A stretch of DNA of 64,000 nucleotides from Vibrio splendidus. GTDB lineage: Bacteria; Pseudomonadota; Gammaproteobacteria; Enterobacterales; Vibrionaceae. The position numbers and the translations under genes were made by a program. This document shows positions 1 through 9,679 of the stretch, piece after piece (within the stretch, counting starts at the first letter, position 1; the number at the start of each line of letters is the position of its first letter). The stretch is taken from assembly GCF_024347615.1 (NCBI RefSeq), contig NZ_AP025508.1, forward strand, positions 248,001 to 312,000, in the 5' to 3' direction. The notes beneath the pieces are model-generated. The model saw only the letters and a list, made by a program, of their open reading frames with translations, did no database searches and was not told the DNA's origin.

Positions 1-421
1 TATACCAGATCAGCATGTACTCGGAGATCAGAGGCAGTAACTCCGCTTCGGCACCCAACAAAGTAAATAGGGGTTCGAGTGAGATAATGCCAACGGCGGA
101 AGCGCAACAGACCAGAAGTAGCGCGAGTAATAATCCATGACAGGTAAACCTTGCTGCGTTTTGCGCGCAGCCTTGACCGAGTAAGCGCCCAATACATGTC
201 GAAAGGCCGATGCCGATCCCCATGGTGATGCAGTTAATCGCAAAGGTGATTGGGAAGGTAAAGCTCACCGCAGCAAGGGCTTGTGTACCCAGTAATGAGA
301 TAAAGAAAGTATCGACGAGGTTAAACATCAAGATCGCCACCATACCGAATATGGTCGGTATGGTCATGGTACGTAAAGTCTGTGCTATCGGGGCCGTAAG
401 AAGCCCATGCTTATCTTGCAT
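1..421 (-). CDS. MATE family efflux transporter (5' part, runs off window)
   Basis: The minus-strand frame from an ATG at 421 gives about 140 residues before the window edge. The N-terminus is polar, followed by hydrophobic segments. The pattern of a PTIFGMV helix, then NLVDTFFIS, then GxGLSTCIGRLLGQG is typical of the first half of MATE (NorM/DinF-like) sodium- or proton-coupled drug exporters in the inner membrane. The C-terminal half is missing only because the window begins here. It is transcribed away from the Wzz-type gene, with about 156 bp of shared upstream DNA. Family assignment is fairly safe; substrate and exact subfamily cannot be told. Confidence 0.8.
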   Translation of the reverse strand, partial: MQDKHGLLTAPIAQTLRTMTIPTIFGMVAILMFNLVDTFFISLLGTQALAAVSFTFPITFAINCITMGIGIGLSTCIGRLLGQGCAQNAARFTCHGLLLALLLVCCASAVGIISLEPLFTLLGAEAELLPLISEYMLIWY

Positions 422-577
422 GTAAAACGCCGATTGAACTAGAATATGGATAGGATACAGTGAATTGTGAGTAGTCTGAAGATCGCTTTCATAAAGTTTA
501 CAAATCACACAATACTAACAGCATACGGTGTGATAGCATTCTGCCGTTATTAATTCAGATGTTTTGAGAGATTTATA

Positions 578-1702
578 GTGAAGCAGCAGAGTCAACCGCA
601 ATCGAACTCCCCAGAAAATCCACTAGCATATAATTCAAATGATGTAATTGACCTTAGAGAGCTTTTTAAGGCGATGTGGGACGGTAAATTAATCATCATA
701 TTGGTGACGGCTTTGTTTGCTATCAGTAGTATTGGCTTTGCCTTATCATCTCAGGAGTGGTGGTCCTCTAAAGCTAAGATAGTGCAAGCACAACCTCAAG
801 ACATCGCTGCATACCAACAGCAAGTAAAACAGTTTCAACCAGTTTTTAATATTTACCAAGATGATGGTACTGTTTTGGTAAGCCGAGAACTAGATATGTT
901 GGTTAATTCGGAAGTTTTATTTAAACGCTTCGTTAATACTTTGAACTCAACTAACAACAAGCGTGCTTTTTTGGAGAATAGTTCTGAGTTTGAAGACTTT
1001 AGAAAGACAATGTCTTCAAATGAAATAGAGATGACTGAAGATGCCACTAGAGCTCTTCATGCTCAGTGGTTTGGTAGAATATCAACATCTAGTGTTGATA
1101 TAAATGATCGAAATTCCCCTTATTTAGTTAGTTTTCAAACTATGACGAAAGAAAGTAGTTTTGATTTACTGACATCTTATATAGATAAAACTGTAGCTAA
1201 AGTTCATGAAGATGCTTTTAACAACTTACAAGCCATTGTTCATGGAAAACGCAATGAACTAATTCAGCAGCAACGAATTCTCGAAAGTCAGGCCAAAAAT
1301 CAGTTATTGGTTGAAAGTGAGAGAACCAAGTATGCAATGGGTATAGCTCAAGCCGCAGGGGTAGAAAAACCTATCCAAACAGGTAATGACAATGAATTGT
1401 TTGGTATAGATTTAGGTTCCAAAGGTTTAGCTGCAAAAGTTCAAGCTTTGGAATCGGTAAAGAATCTGAGTGTCATAGAGCCTCGCCTTCAACAAATAAA
1501 TGCGAAGTTAGATATGTTGAATAATCTTGAAATAGACCGAAGTGTTGAATTTCAAACTTTTCGATTTTTGGAAAATGTTGAACAGCCAATTGCTCGAGAC
1601 AAGCCAAACCGTGCTCTAATCGTTATGCTTGGTACTTTGTTTGGTGGCATTTTGAGCGTTGCAATTGTGTTATTACGCTTTGCGTTTAGAAAAAGAGATT
1701 AA
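578..1702 (+). CDS. Wzz/FepE-type polysaccharide chain-length determinant protein
   Basis: 374 residues beginning at GTG. An N-terminal cytoplasmic stretch contains DVIDLRELFKAMWDGK, followed by a first membrane helix (about residues 37-57). A long, mostly helical periplasmic domain with glutamine-rich coiled-coil character (roughly 200-330) follows. A second membrane helix near 345-366 is preceded by a proline-containing segment (EQPIARDKPNR). This is the architecture of Wzz polysaccharide co-polymerases, which set the modal length of O-antigen or capsule chains. The gene is clearly richer in A+T than the adjacent groESL genes, which suggests separate ancestry. No glycosyltransferase or wzy gene is nearby in the window, so the polysaccharide it serves is unknown. 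Confidence 0.85.
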   Translation: MKQQSQPQSNSPENPLAYNSNDVIDLRELFKAMWDGKLIIILVTALFAISSIGFALSSQEWWSSKAKIVQAQPQDIAAYQQQVKQFQPVFNIYQDDGTVLVSRELDMLVNSEVLFKRFVNTLNSTNNKRAFLENSSEFEDFRKTMSSNEIEMTEDATRALHAQWFGRISTSSVDINDRNSPYLVSFQTMTKESSFDLLTSYIDKTVAKVHEDAFNNLQAIVHGKRNELIQQQRILESQAKNQLLVESERTKYAMGIAQAAGVEKPIQTGNDNELFGIDLGSKGLAAKVQALESVKNLSVIEPRLQQINAKLDMLNNLEIDRSVEFQTFRFLENVEQPIARDKPNRALIVMLGTLFGGILSVAIVLLRFAFRKRD

Positions 1703-1713
1703 CCTCCTTCAAT

Positions 1714-1743
1714 GGTCAGTGGATTCCCACTGGCCACTTTTTT
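1714..1743 (+). terminator. Rho-independent terminator after the Wzz-type gene
   Basis: A 9-bp stem (GGTCAGTGG / CCACTGGCC, one G-U pair) with a 4-nt loop is followed by ACTTTTTT. It starts 12 bp after the stop codon. Confidence 0.85.
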
Positions 1744-1799
1744 CTGCACAGCCTGTGATTTGAAATTTCAGACACTTCGCCCCTTAGTTCTGGAATGGC

Positions 1800-1845
1800 A
1801 AGACTCGAAAAGTAAAGACGAAATTCTCTGTCTACTTTTAGTCTT
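1800..1845. repeat. Imperfect inverted repeat in the wzz-groES gap
   Basis: AAGACT and AAAAGTA (1800-1814) are mirrored by TACTTTT and AGTCTT (1833-1845), with a 2-nt bulge and an 18-nt loop. There is no T-run directly after it. It lies in the 334-bp gap before groES, next to a dispersed repeat copy. Function unknown. Confidence 0.5.
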
Positions 1846-1853
1846 GTCGATTT

Positions 1854-1915
1854 TCTGCTCTTAAGCTCTTCGAATCTCGTTTACTCGCATCCCGCATCTG
1901 CTCTTATCTGCTTTT
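1854..1915. repeat. Dispersed intergenic repeat, copy A
   Basis: Contains GCTCTTCGAATCTCG, then TTTACTCGCATCCCGCATC, then TGCTCTT. The same core recurs at 4101-4152, twice at 9455-9548 (reverse orientation) and at 9617-9675. All copies are intergenic and next to terminators. Not recognised as a named family. Confidence 0.7.
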
Positions 1916-1935
1916 CAGATCACAATTTTTATCTT

Positions 1936-1969
1936 TTCCCCCTTGGGTTCTTCCACATCGCCCCAACAT
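1936..1969 (+). promoter_or_regulatory. Sigma-32 (heat-shock) promoter of groESL
   Basis: TTTCCCCCTTG, with the -35 core CTTGGG, is followed after 13 bp by the -10-like CCCCAACAT. This fits the sigma-32 consensus (CTTGAA, 11-15 bp, CCCCATnT). The TTTCCCCCTTG block is the same as I recall for the E. coli groE promoter. It lies about 68 bp before groES. Confidence 0.8.
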
Positions 1970-2036
1970 ATTGGGTAACCCCATGCCAATCGTGGCAACT
2001 ATCAAATTAAATGGAAATTATCAGGAGATCCGACCG

Positions 2037-2327
2037 ATGAATATCCGTCCTCTACACGACCGAGTTATCGTTGAGCGCCAAGAAGTTGAATCTAAATCTG
2101 CTGGTGGCATCGTTCTAACTGGTTCTGCCGCTGAAAAATCAACGCGCGGTACTATTCTAGCTGTTGGCAAAGGCCGCATTTTAGAAAATGGTTCAGTACA
2201 ACCATTGGACGTTAAAGTTGGCGATACTGTTATCTTTTCTGAAGGCTACGGCACTAAAACTGAAAAGATCGACGGCAAAGAAGTTCTGATCATGTCTGAA
2301 AACGACATCATGGCGATCGTTGAGTAA
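2037..2327 (+). CDS. groES: Co-chaperonin GroES (Hsp10)
   Basis: 96 residues, the usual GroES length, starting [12 protein letters not shown]. The ATG at 2037 is preceded by an AGGAGAT ribosome site; a longer frame opening at a TTG (1971) overlaps the promoter and is rejected. The mobile loop is visible as the [11 protein letters not shown] segment (residues 21-31), which contacts the GroEL apical domain. GroES caps the GroEL barrel to form the folding chamber in the cytoplasm. It is the first gene of a two-gene heat-shock operon with groEL 51 bp downstream. Confidence 0.98.
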   Translation: MNIRPLHDRVIVERQEVESKSAGGIVLTGSAAEKSTRGTILAVGKGRILENGSVQPLDVKVGDTVIFSEGYGTKTEKIDGKEVLIMSENDIMAIVE

Positions 2328-2357
2328 TCCGCGCCACACATTGAACTGATTTAATAA

Positions 2358-4025
<1,668 letters not shown>

Positions 4026-4072
4026 TCATCCCCCTTTCTCATAACAGAGAAAGCCATACATAAGCTTTAGAA

Positions 4073-4100
4073 AACGGAGACTTCGGTCTCCGTTTTTTTT
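4073..4100 (+). terminator. Rho-independent terminator of groESL
   Basis: A 9-bp perfect stem (AACGGAGAC / GTCTCCGTT) with a TTCG tetraloop is followed by a run of T. Confidence 0.95.
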
Positions 4101-4152
4101 GCTCTTCGCATCTCGTTTACTCGCATCCCGCATCTTCCTTTGATCTGCTTTT
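4101..4152. repeat. Dispersed intergenic repeat, copy B
   Basis: GCTCTTCGCATCTCG followed by TTTACTCGCATCCCGCATC, nearly identical to the copy at 1854-1915. It abuts the groEL terminator directly. Confidence 0.7.
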
Positions 4153-4298
4153 CCATTGCTCTTTATGATTTTGCGTCTTATATTCAACAGTACAGTTATG
4201 ACATTGATCTAACATGGATAGCTGTTGAATAATGGATAATAAATGCTTGATTGAAAATGGATTAATCAAGTCAACAATAAGTCAGTGGAGACTCCCCA

Positions 4299-4856
4299 AT
4301 GAAAAAATTACTTTCAGTACTTGCTGTGTCTGCAGCAGTAATGGCACCGGCGGCATTTGCTTCTTCGCCTGTTATGTTTTCAACGATCAACGGCTTCAAT
4401 GCTCCGGATTCAGATGCGGTTGGTGGTGTACGCTTGGCTTTGCTTCACGGACAAGTGAACGACGTTAAAGGTGTCGACCTTGCGGTTGTGGGTATGTCAG
4501 AAACACAAACCACGACGGGTGTGAACCTGGGTATTTTTGGTGCGCATAAAGTAAACCAAGAAATGACCGGTGCTTCTTTGGGTATATTCAACTGGAACCC
4601 AGGAAAAACGACAGGTTTGAACTTGGGTGCAGTGAACATCACTAATGATGTGAAAGGCGCGAACGTGAGCTTCGTAAACTACTCTGAAGGCAACACTATG
4701 GTTGATGTGGGTGCTGCGAACCTTTCAGAAGTGTCGACGGTTCAGGTTGGTATCTTCAACAAAACCAACAAAATCGAAGGCGTGCAAATTGGCTTGATCA
4801 ATTGTGCTGATAACGGTTTCTTCCCGTGCTTCCCGATTGTAAACTTTGCTAAGTAA
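4299..4856 (+). CDS. VC2662-type secreted surface-repeat protein, function unknown
   Basis: 185 residues. A cleavable signal peptide (about 1-21, KKLLSVLAVSAAVMAPAAFA) precedes a series of imperfect repeats of about 15-20 residues built on the patterns 'GVxLxxxG', 'GxxLGIFN' and 'GxNLGxxN'. These resemble the LA_2272-type surface repeat, a predicted beta-solenoid. The C-terminus holds two cysteines (IGLINCADNG...FPCFP) that could form a disulfide. From memory, V. cholerae has a homologue (VC2662) near groEL, so the linkage appears conserved. It is probably periplasmic or outer-membrane exposed; its role is not known. Confidence 0.8.
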   Translation: MKKLLSVLAVSAAVMAPAAFASSPVMFSTINGFNAPDSDAVGGVRLALLHGQVNDVKGVDLAVVGMSETQTTTGVNLGIFGAHKVNQEMTGASLGIFNWNPGKTTGLNLGAVNITNDVKGANVSFVNYSEGNTMVDVGAANLSEVSTVQVGIFNKTNKIEGVQIGLINCADNGFFPCFPIVNFAK

Positions 4857-4872
4857 ATTGTAGTGAGCCTTT

Positions 4873-4901
4873 CAACTCCCTATTGGCGAGTTGCTTTTTT
4901 T
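4873..4901 (+). terminator. Rho-independent terminator
   Basis: CAACTC (4873-4878) pairs with GAGTTG (4888-4893), followed by C and seven T. It lies 16 bp after the surface-repeat gene. Confidence 0.75.
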
Positions 4902-4937
4902 AGTAAGGCTTAAAGCTTTTAATGTTTAAACCTATTA

Positions 4938-4963
4938 ACGCCTAAGCCCTTGAGCTTAGGCGT
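4938..4963. repeat. Perfect 10-bp inverted repeat
   Basis: ACGCCTAAGC - CCTTGA - GCTTAGGCGT. No T-run follows on either strand, so it is not a standard terminator. It lies between the surface-repeat gene and the diguanylate cyclase. Confidence 0.6.
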
Positions 4964-5096
4964 CATTGCTTTCCATTCCATTCCTAACGCACATATCTCA
5001 AATGACTCAATAAGCATTCTGTTTTATATTTCCTATTGCAGTATTTTTACTTATAAGTACAATGTGCGATAAATTCCCAACGATGATTTATATGCT

Positions 5097-6575
5097 TTGA
5101 TTAATCCCCATACCGTCGATTTTAAAAAGGCTTTTTTAAGTCTAACCGCCAGTTTTTTAGTAGTTTTGAGCTTGTTGCTCGTTGATTCAGCGGAAGAATC
5201 AGATAAACAGTATGGAATCGAAAACCAAGGCGTGACACGCTCTTTAGCGGAGCTCACACAGATCATTAATGCACTAGAGTACAACATCACTGCGCTCTAC
5301 CCACTGCATGGTGACACCTACGTATTCTCGCATGACAAAAAGATCGAAGATGAAACGTGCTATTTCACCAGTGAAGAGCAGCATGCCCCTCGCTTTGACT
5401 TTATGTTCTCTGGCCCTCGTGAGATGTGCGACCCGAAATCGGACCTTTATACCGAGGCGGGGAAGCGCCTGTTTATCGCGCCGACCATGGCTTATTTTGC
5501 CAATACCATAGAGACCATCTCTGCGATTTACTTCATTTCGAAAGAGAAGTTTATTATCTCTTCCCCCTCCGATATTGCCCAATATATGAAAGGCGATACG
5601 TTTGACTCTGTCGTAAATAGCCGACCATATTGGATTAATACGATTCGCTTTGGCTTAGCTCAGGGGCAAGATCAGGTGGTGTATACCGGCCAATACGATG
5701 ATTACTTAACAGGTAAGAAAGTGGTGACCTTAACCAAAGGGATCTACGTTAATGGCGAGTTTAAAGGGGTATTGGGTGTCGATGGCTATGTCTCTAACCT
5801 CGTATCGAACCCTACCCATGGTTATAAAGTCACCAGTACTCGAGGCGCAAACAAGTACGGGTTTATGGACTTTACCTACTCCAAGCCTCTGTATGTTGAT
5901 GACATTAACACCCAGCTATATCTGAGTATTGAAGAAGATAAGATCGAACACTTTCTGCATGTATTGGCGATGGAGAAGATTCAGCTTTCGATACTGTTGG
6001 TTTTGTATTTGCTCTCGGTTTTATGGCTATGGCGTTTTTATACAAGACAAGAACACCAGCGTTTGAATGACCTAGCAATGCGCGATCCATTAACGGGCTT
6101 ACTGAATCGACGTGGCTTTGAAGCTCGATTACTGGCTCAGGATGAACAGCCGATTATTGGTGTTGGTGTGTTTGATATCGATGATTTCAAAGTGGTTAAT
6201 GATCAGTATGGCCACAAAACGGGGGACGAGGTGATTTGCCATGTTGCTCAGTTGATGCTGAACAGCGTTAGGCAGCAAGATATCGTGGCACGGTTTGGTG
6301 GTGAAGAGTTTGTTGTCGCGATCACGGGTGAATCTTCTGAGTTGCTTTCGTCGATCTTTGAGCGAATTCAAAACGACATTAGCCTACAGAGTTATCGATG
6401 CCCAACAGGTGACAAGGTGAATATCTCAGTGTCTGGTGGCGCGACGCTCTACTCTCTGTATAAGTTCGACAGTGTCGGGCACTTGTGGGAAAACCAGAGT
6501 ATTCGTTCTTCGGACGAGCAGCTCTATAAGGCCAAGGCTGCAGGTAAGAACCAGGTGTGTATTCAGGTGTATTAA
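5097..6575 (+). CDS. Membrane-bound diguanylate cyclase (GGDEF) with periplasmic sensor domain
   Basis: 492 residues. There is a membrane helix at about 11-27, a large periplasmic domain (about 30-295) of Cache-like type, a second helix (about 298-316) and a C-terminal GGDEF domain. The domain shows DPLTGLLNRRGFE, the metal-binding FDIDDFKxVND, the active site RFGGEEF, and an inhibitory I-site RQQD exactly five residues before GGEEF. It should therefore make cyclic di-GMP under product feedback and in response to an extracellular cue. I see no in-frame ATG near the start; TTG at 5097 is the best start but uncertain. No EAL domain is present. Confidence 0.88.
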   Translation: MINPHTVDFKKAFLSLTASFLVVLSLLLVDSAEESDKQYGIENQGVTRSLAELTQIINALEYNITALYPLHGDTYVFSHDKKIEDETCYFTSEEQHAPRFDFMFSGPREMCDPKSDLYTEAGKRLFIAPTMAYFANTIETISAIYFISKEKFIISSPSDIAQYMKGDTFDSVVNSRPYWINTIRFGLAQGQDQVVYTGQYDDYLTGKKVVTLTKGIYVNGEFKGVLGVDGYVSNLVSNPTHGYKVTSTRGANKYGFMDFTYSKPLYVDDINTQLYLSIEEDKIEHFLHVLAMEKIQLSILLVLYLLSVLWLWRFYTRQEHQRLNDLAMRDPLTGLLNRRGFEARLLAQDEQPIIGVGVFDIDDFKVVNDQYGHKTGDEVICHVAQLMLNSVRQQDIVARFGGEEFVVAITGESSELLSSIFERIQNDISLQSYRCPTGDKVNISVSGGATLYSLYKFDSVGHLWENQSIRSSDEQLYKAKAAGKNQVCIQVY

Positions 6576-6590
6576 TTAGTTGGATACACA

Positions 6591-6619
6591 AAGGCCTAGT
6601 CGTGTGACTAGGCCTTTTT
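6591..6619. terminator. Bidirectional terminator between convergent genes
   Basis: An 11-bp perfect stem (AAGGCCTAGTC / GACTAGGCCTT) with loop GTGT and a T-run. It lies between the diguanylate cyclase (+) and the MgtC-like gene (-). Confidence 0.9.
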
Positions 6620-6640
6620 AATGTCTGTTTCAGGTTGAGG

Positions 6641-7129
6641 TTACTTCTTCACGCGGCCTTTTCTCATCCACTTCTGATGCACACCACGGCGTAGGCTCTG
6701 GAAGCTATTTTCCACTTTGTCGACACCAAGCAGGATAACCAATGCCATTAGCGTGATGATGACAGACTGAGAGAGATGGCCTAAGGCAATCATCATCCCT
6801 AATGCAGCGAGTACCCAGATAATCGCAGCTGAAGTCACACCATGAATCTTGCCATCCAATGTCATCATGACCCCTGCACCAAGGAATCCAACCCCCGTAA
6901 TGATCTGACCGAGCACACGAGCTTGATCGAGCGTGTTGGGGGATAGGCTAATCGCCATGGTGAGGAAGAAATAGGTACCACTGATGATCAGAATCGACGT
7001 TCGGATTCCGACGGGTTTACCGCGTGTTTGCCTTTCGATTCCTATCAACGATCCACACAGCATACATGCCGCAAGACCTGCCCAGCTAAAGGGGGCAAGG
7101 TTGAGAGTTTGTTCTATAAATTGTGACAT
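6641..7129 (-). CDS. MgtC/SapB family inner-membrane protein
   Basis: 162 residues with four to five hydrophobic helices. The family signature is clear: GSLIGIERQTRGKPVGIRT (about 26-44), then GVGFLGAGVMM and GVTSAAIIWVLAALGM. MgtC relatives modulate the F-type ATPase and magnesium/acid homeostasis in pathogens, but many are uncharacterised. This one lacks the C-terminal ACT-like cytosolic domain of Salmonella MgtC, so it is the short SapB-like form. It is a single gene; substrate or role cannot be deduced. Confidence 0.88.
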   Translation of the reverse strand: MSQFIEQTLNLAPFSWAGLAACMLCGSLIGIERQTRGKPVGIRTSILIISGTYFFLTMAISLSPNTLDQARVLGQIITGVGFLGAGVMMTLDGKIHGVTSAAIIWVLAALGMMIALGHLSQSVIITLMALVILLGVDKVENSFQSLRRGVHQKWMRKGRVKK

Positions 7130-7234
7130 ATCACCCCTCCTAAGAATTTAGAATAGAGCCGAGTATGCTAATAATAGACCGGACGATCGAACAAAAAATT
7201 TTTGTCTTAACGACTGATAGAGGTGACTTAAAGT

Positions 7235-7762
7235 CTAGCAGCCGTTTGTCGTTAAGGTGAAAACGGGTGTCGTGGTCTCCGTCGCTTCTTGATACTCAAG
7301 GTAGCAGTTATCAGCCTGTTTTTTTCGGCTAGAAGGCGCATAAAGAATAATGCCATCATTCGCATCTGTGTTGGTAAAGAACCAGTCAGCTCGACCCGTA
7401 TCCCAAACAGCATCTAGAAAGGTTGATTCGATGAGCTGTGACCAAGTTTGATCGTTCATCGCTGCAGGATAGCCGTAGACGACTGAGATATTGTCACCCT
7501 CAACATTAATCGATGCGCTAGCTGCTTTATCTAAGCCCAATGCTGATGTCTTACCATAAAGCATAGCACTTGCGCCCTCCATTCCGCCCTTAAGGCCATT
7601 TAATGTCGAGATGCGCGCATCAGTTTGCAGGTTGAGGAACTTAGAAGCCGCGGTGACTGACACAATGCCTAGAATCACGATCACTACAACCAGTTCGATA
7701 ATGGTGAAGCCTTTCTGTTGAGTCTGTGCTTGTGAGCGAGCGGGTAAGGCATTGGGGTTCAT
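7235..7762 (-). CDS. Type IV pilin-like prepilin (MSHA/pseudopilin type)
   Basis: 175 residues from the ATG at 7762, chosen because the longer frame reads back into epmB. A short basic leader ends in QQKG, followed by FTIIELVVVIVILGIVS. This is the class IV prepilin cleavage site (G|F, with Glu at +5) and hydrophobic alpha-1 helix processed by the PilD peptidase. The rest is a small globular domain with two late cysteines (NCYLEY... NGC-end) that can make the D-loop disulfide. No other pilus genes are next to it, so it is an orphan pilin or pseudopilin. It starts 14 bp after the epmB stop and is probably co-transcribed with epmB. Confidence 0.85.
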   Translation of the reverse strand: MNPNALPARSQAQTQQKGFTIIELVVVIVILGIVSVTAASKFLNLQTDARISTLNGLKGGMEGASAMLYGKTSALGLDKAASASINVEGDNISVVYGYPAAMNDQTWSQLIESTFLDAVWDTGRADWFFTNTDANDGIILYAPSSRKKQADNCYLEYQEATETTTPVFTLTTNGC

Positions 7763-7775
7763 TGATACGACTTCT

Positions 7776-8798
7776 TTATTCAATATGTAGATCGAGTGGC
7801 GTCTTGCTGCTGCGTCCACCAATTTCACGAGTTAACTTAGGTACGAGGTAGCCAGAAACCTCAGAGATTAATCCCTTAAAGTGACGCTTGGCTTCTTCAT
7901 CTGAAATATAGAAATGAGCGGCGCCCTGAACTTTATCAAGTACATGCATATAGTAAGGTAAAACACCGGCGTCGAATAGCTTTTCGCTTAATTCTTTCAA
8001 TGAGTTAGCGCTGTTATTTACACCTTTAAGCATCACGCCTTGGTTGAGCAGAGTCGCACCACTGAGTTTCAACTTATGGAAAGCTTGTTTGAGCTCTAAG
8101 TTAATCTCGTTGGCATGATTAATATGGCTGACCATCACCACATTGAGACGAGTTTGAGCTAACAATTGGCACAGCTCGTCAGTCACACGTGCTGGAATCA
8201 CAACCGGTAATCGGCTATGAATTCGAACGGTTTTCACATGTGGAATCTGTTCGATGGCATTGATCAGCCATTCTAGTTCACTGTCCTTTGCCATCAACGG
8301 GTCGCCACCGGATAAGATAACTTCGTTTATCTCTGGATGAGCGGCTACATAGTCGAGACTGGTTTGCCACACAGACTTCGAGCCCTTGTTATCTTGATAA
8401 GGGAAGTGACGACGGAAGCAGTAACGGCAGTTAATCGCGCAGCCGCCTTTTACAATCATCAGTGCACGATTTTTGTATTTGTGCAGCAACCCTGGGATCG
8501 CGTTTTCTTGCTCTTCCAATGGATCCGCGGAATAGCCTTGGTGAACCTCGAACTCTTCGTTGAGTGGTAACACCTGACGCAATAGAGGGTCGTGTGGGTT
8601 GCCTTTTTCCATTCGTTCGACAAAGCTAAGGGGTACCCTAAGTGCAAATAATTCACGAGCAGCGAAGCCTGCTTGCCACGGTGTTGGGTCTATTTCCAAT
8701 GCCTCAAGCAGTTTTGACGGGTCAGAGATCGCATTCGATAGTTGTTTGAGCCAGTTTTGCTCAACAGATTCGACTTTTCGGGTTATGATATGCGGCAT
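7776..8798 (-). CDS. epmB: EF-P beta-lysylation protein EpmB (lysine 2,3-aminomutase-like)
   Basis: 340 residues. The radical-SAM motif CxxxCxxC is seen as C120-AIN-C124-RY-C127, followed by FRRHFPY. The domain order matches lysine 2,3-aminomutases but without their C-terminal oligomerisation extension. EpmB converts (S)-alpha-lysine to (R)-beta-lysine, which EpmA attaches to Lys34 of elongation factor P. It is divergent from efp, with only 33 bp between the two start codons, so the promoters must overlap. The partner epmA is at 13502-14473; the hydroxylase gene epmC is not in this window. Confidence 0.96.
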   Translation of the reverse strand: MPHIITRKVESVEQNWLKQLSNAISDPSKLLEALEIDPTPWQAGFAARELFALRVPLSFVERMEKGNPHDPLLRQVLPLNEEFEVHQGYSADPLEEQENAIPGLLHKYKNRALMIVKGGCAINCRYCFRRHFPYQDNKGSKSVWQTSLDYVAAHPEINEVILSGGDPLMAKDSELEWLINAIEQIPHVKTVRIHSRLPVVIPARVTDELCQLLAQTRLNVVMVSHINHANEINLELKQAFHKLKLSGATLLNQGVMLKGVNNSANSLKELSEKLFDAGVLPYYMHVLDKVQGAAHFYISDEEAKRHFKGLISEVSGYLVPKLTREIGGRSSKTPLDLHIE

Positions 8799-8831
8799 TG
8801 AAATTAACTCAAAGATGTGGAAGAGAAAATC

Positions 8832-9398
8832 ATGGCGTCAGTAAGCACCAATGAATTCAAAGGCGGTTTAAAATTCATGTTAGATAATGAGCCTTGCGCA
8901 ATTATCGACAATGAATACGTTAAGCCAGGTAAAGGCCAAGCGTTTAACCGTGTAAAACTTCGTAAACTGCTGTCAGGCAAAGTGTTAGAGAAAACATTCA
9001 AGTCAGGCGAAAGCTTCGAACTTGCAGATGTTGTTGACGTTGAATTAGGCTACCTATACAACGATGGCGAATTCTACCACTTCATGAACAACGAAACATT
9101 TGAGCAAATCGCAGCAGACGTAAAAGCAGTCGCTGATTCAGCAAAATGGTTAGTTGAAAATGACGTTTGTACTCTAACGTTGTGGAATGATAACCCTATC
9201 ACTGTTACTCCGCCAAACTTTGTTGAGATCCCAGTAACTGAAACTGATCCTGGCCTGAAAGGCGATACACAGGGTACGGGTGGTAAACCTGCAACTCTAG
9301 CAACAGGCGCGGTAGTTCGTGTACCTCTATTCATCGCTATCGGTGAAGTTGTTAAAGTTGATACTCGTACTGGCGAATACGTTGGTCGTGTAAAGTAA
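8832..9398 (+). CDS. efp: Translation elongation factor P
   Basis: 188 residues, the family length. The ATG at 8832, after a GGAAGAG ribosome site, was chosen over an upstream in-frame codon because the protein then begins MASVSTNEF like known EF-P. The modification loop reads KPGKGQAF, with the modified lysine at position 34. EF-P binds between the P and E sites of the ribosome and relieves stalling at polyproline stretches; beta-lysylation of K34 by EpmA/EpmB is needed for full activity. A terminator follows directly. Confidence 0.98.
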   Translation: MASVSTNEFKGGLKFMLDNEPCAIIDNEYVKPGKGQAFNRVKLRKLLSGKVLEKTFKSGESFELADVVDVELGYLYNDGEFYHFMNNETFEQIAADVKAVADSAKWLVENDVCTLTLWNDNPITVTPPNFVEIPVTETDPGLKGDTQGTGGKPATLATGAVVRVPLFIAIGEVVKVDTRTGEYVGRVK

Positions 9399-9415
9399 TT
9401 TACTTCAAGTATCTG

Positions 9416-9443
9416 AAAAAGGTCGCTTAGGCGGCCTTTTTTT
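9416..9443 (+). terminator. Rho-independent terminator of efp
   Basis: AAAAAGGTCGC - TTAG - GCGGCCTTTTT with one G-U pair, ending in a seven-base T-run. Confidence 0.9.
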
Positions 9444-9454
9444 GTATTTAAAAC

Positions 9455-9548
9455 GCAGATACGAGTAAGCGAGATGCGGGATACGAAGAGCTTGAAGGGC
9501 AGGTGCGCGTAAACGAGATGCGGGATACGAAGAGCGGGAAGAGCAGAG
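9455..9548. repeat. Dispersed intergenic repeat, tandem pair (copy C)
   Basis: Two near-identical halves, each containing GAGATGCGGGATACGAAGAGC (shown here as GAGATGCGGG then ATACGAAGAGC), at about 9455-9491 and 9502-9536. They are the reverse complement of the copies at 1.86 and 4.1 kb. They sit between the efp terminator and the frd terminator. Confidence 0.75.
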
Positions 9549-9582
9549 CCGAGTCAGAGAGATAAGATATTCAACAAGCAAC

Positions 9583-9616
9583 AAAAAAGCAGAGCTGGAT
9601 AACCTAGCTCTGCTTT
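9583..9616 (-). terminator. Terminator of the frd operon
   Basis: An 11-bp perfect stem (AAAGCAGAGCT / AGCTCTGCTTT). Read on the minus strand it is followed by a T-run (six A on the plus strand). It lies downstream of frdD. Confidence 0.85.
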
Positions 9617-9675
9617 CGCTTTTCTGCTTTTAAGCTCTTCGAATCTCGTTTACCCGAATCTCGAATCTGCTCTTA
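9617..9675. repeat. Dispersed intergenic repeat, copy D
   Basis: CTTTTCTGCTTTTAAGCTC, then TTCGAATCTCG, TTTACCCGAATCTCG and AATCTGCTCTT. Same orientation as copies A and B. It lies between frdD and its terminator. Confidence 0.7.
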
Positions 9676-9679
9676 ACTG

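Noticed and set aside
1971..2036. Longer groES start at TTG 1971
   Set aside because: It would overlap the sigma-32 promoter and add 22 residues absent from all GroES; the ATG at 2037 has a strong ribosome site.
7235..7828. Longer start of the pilin-like gene at 7828
   Set aside because: It would run back into epmB; the prepilin leader is complete from the ATG at 7762.
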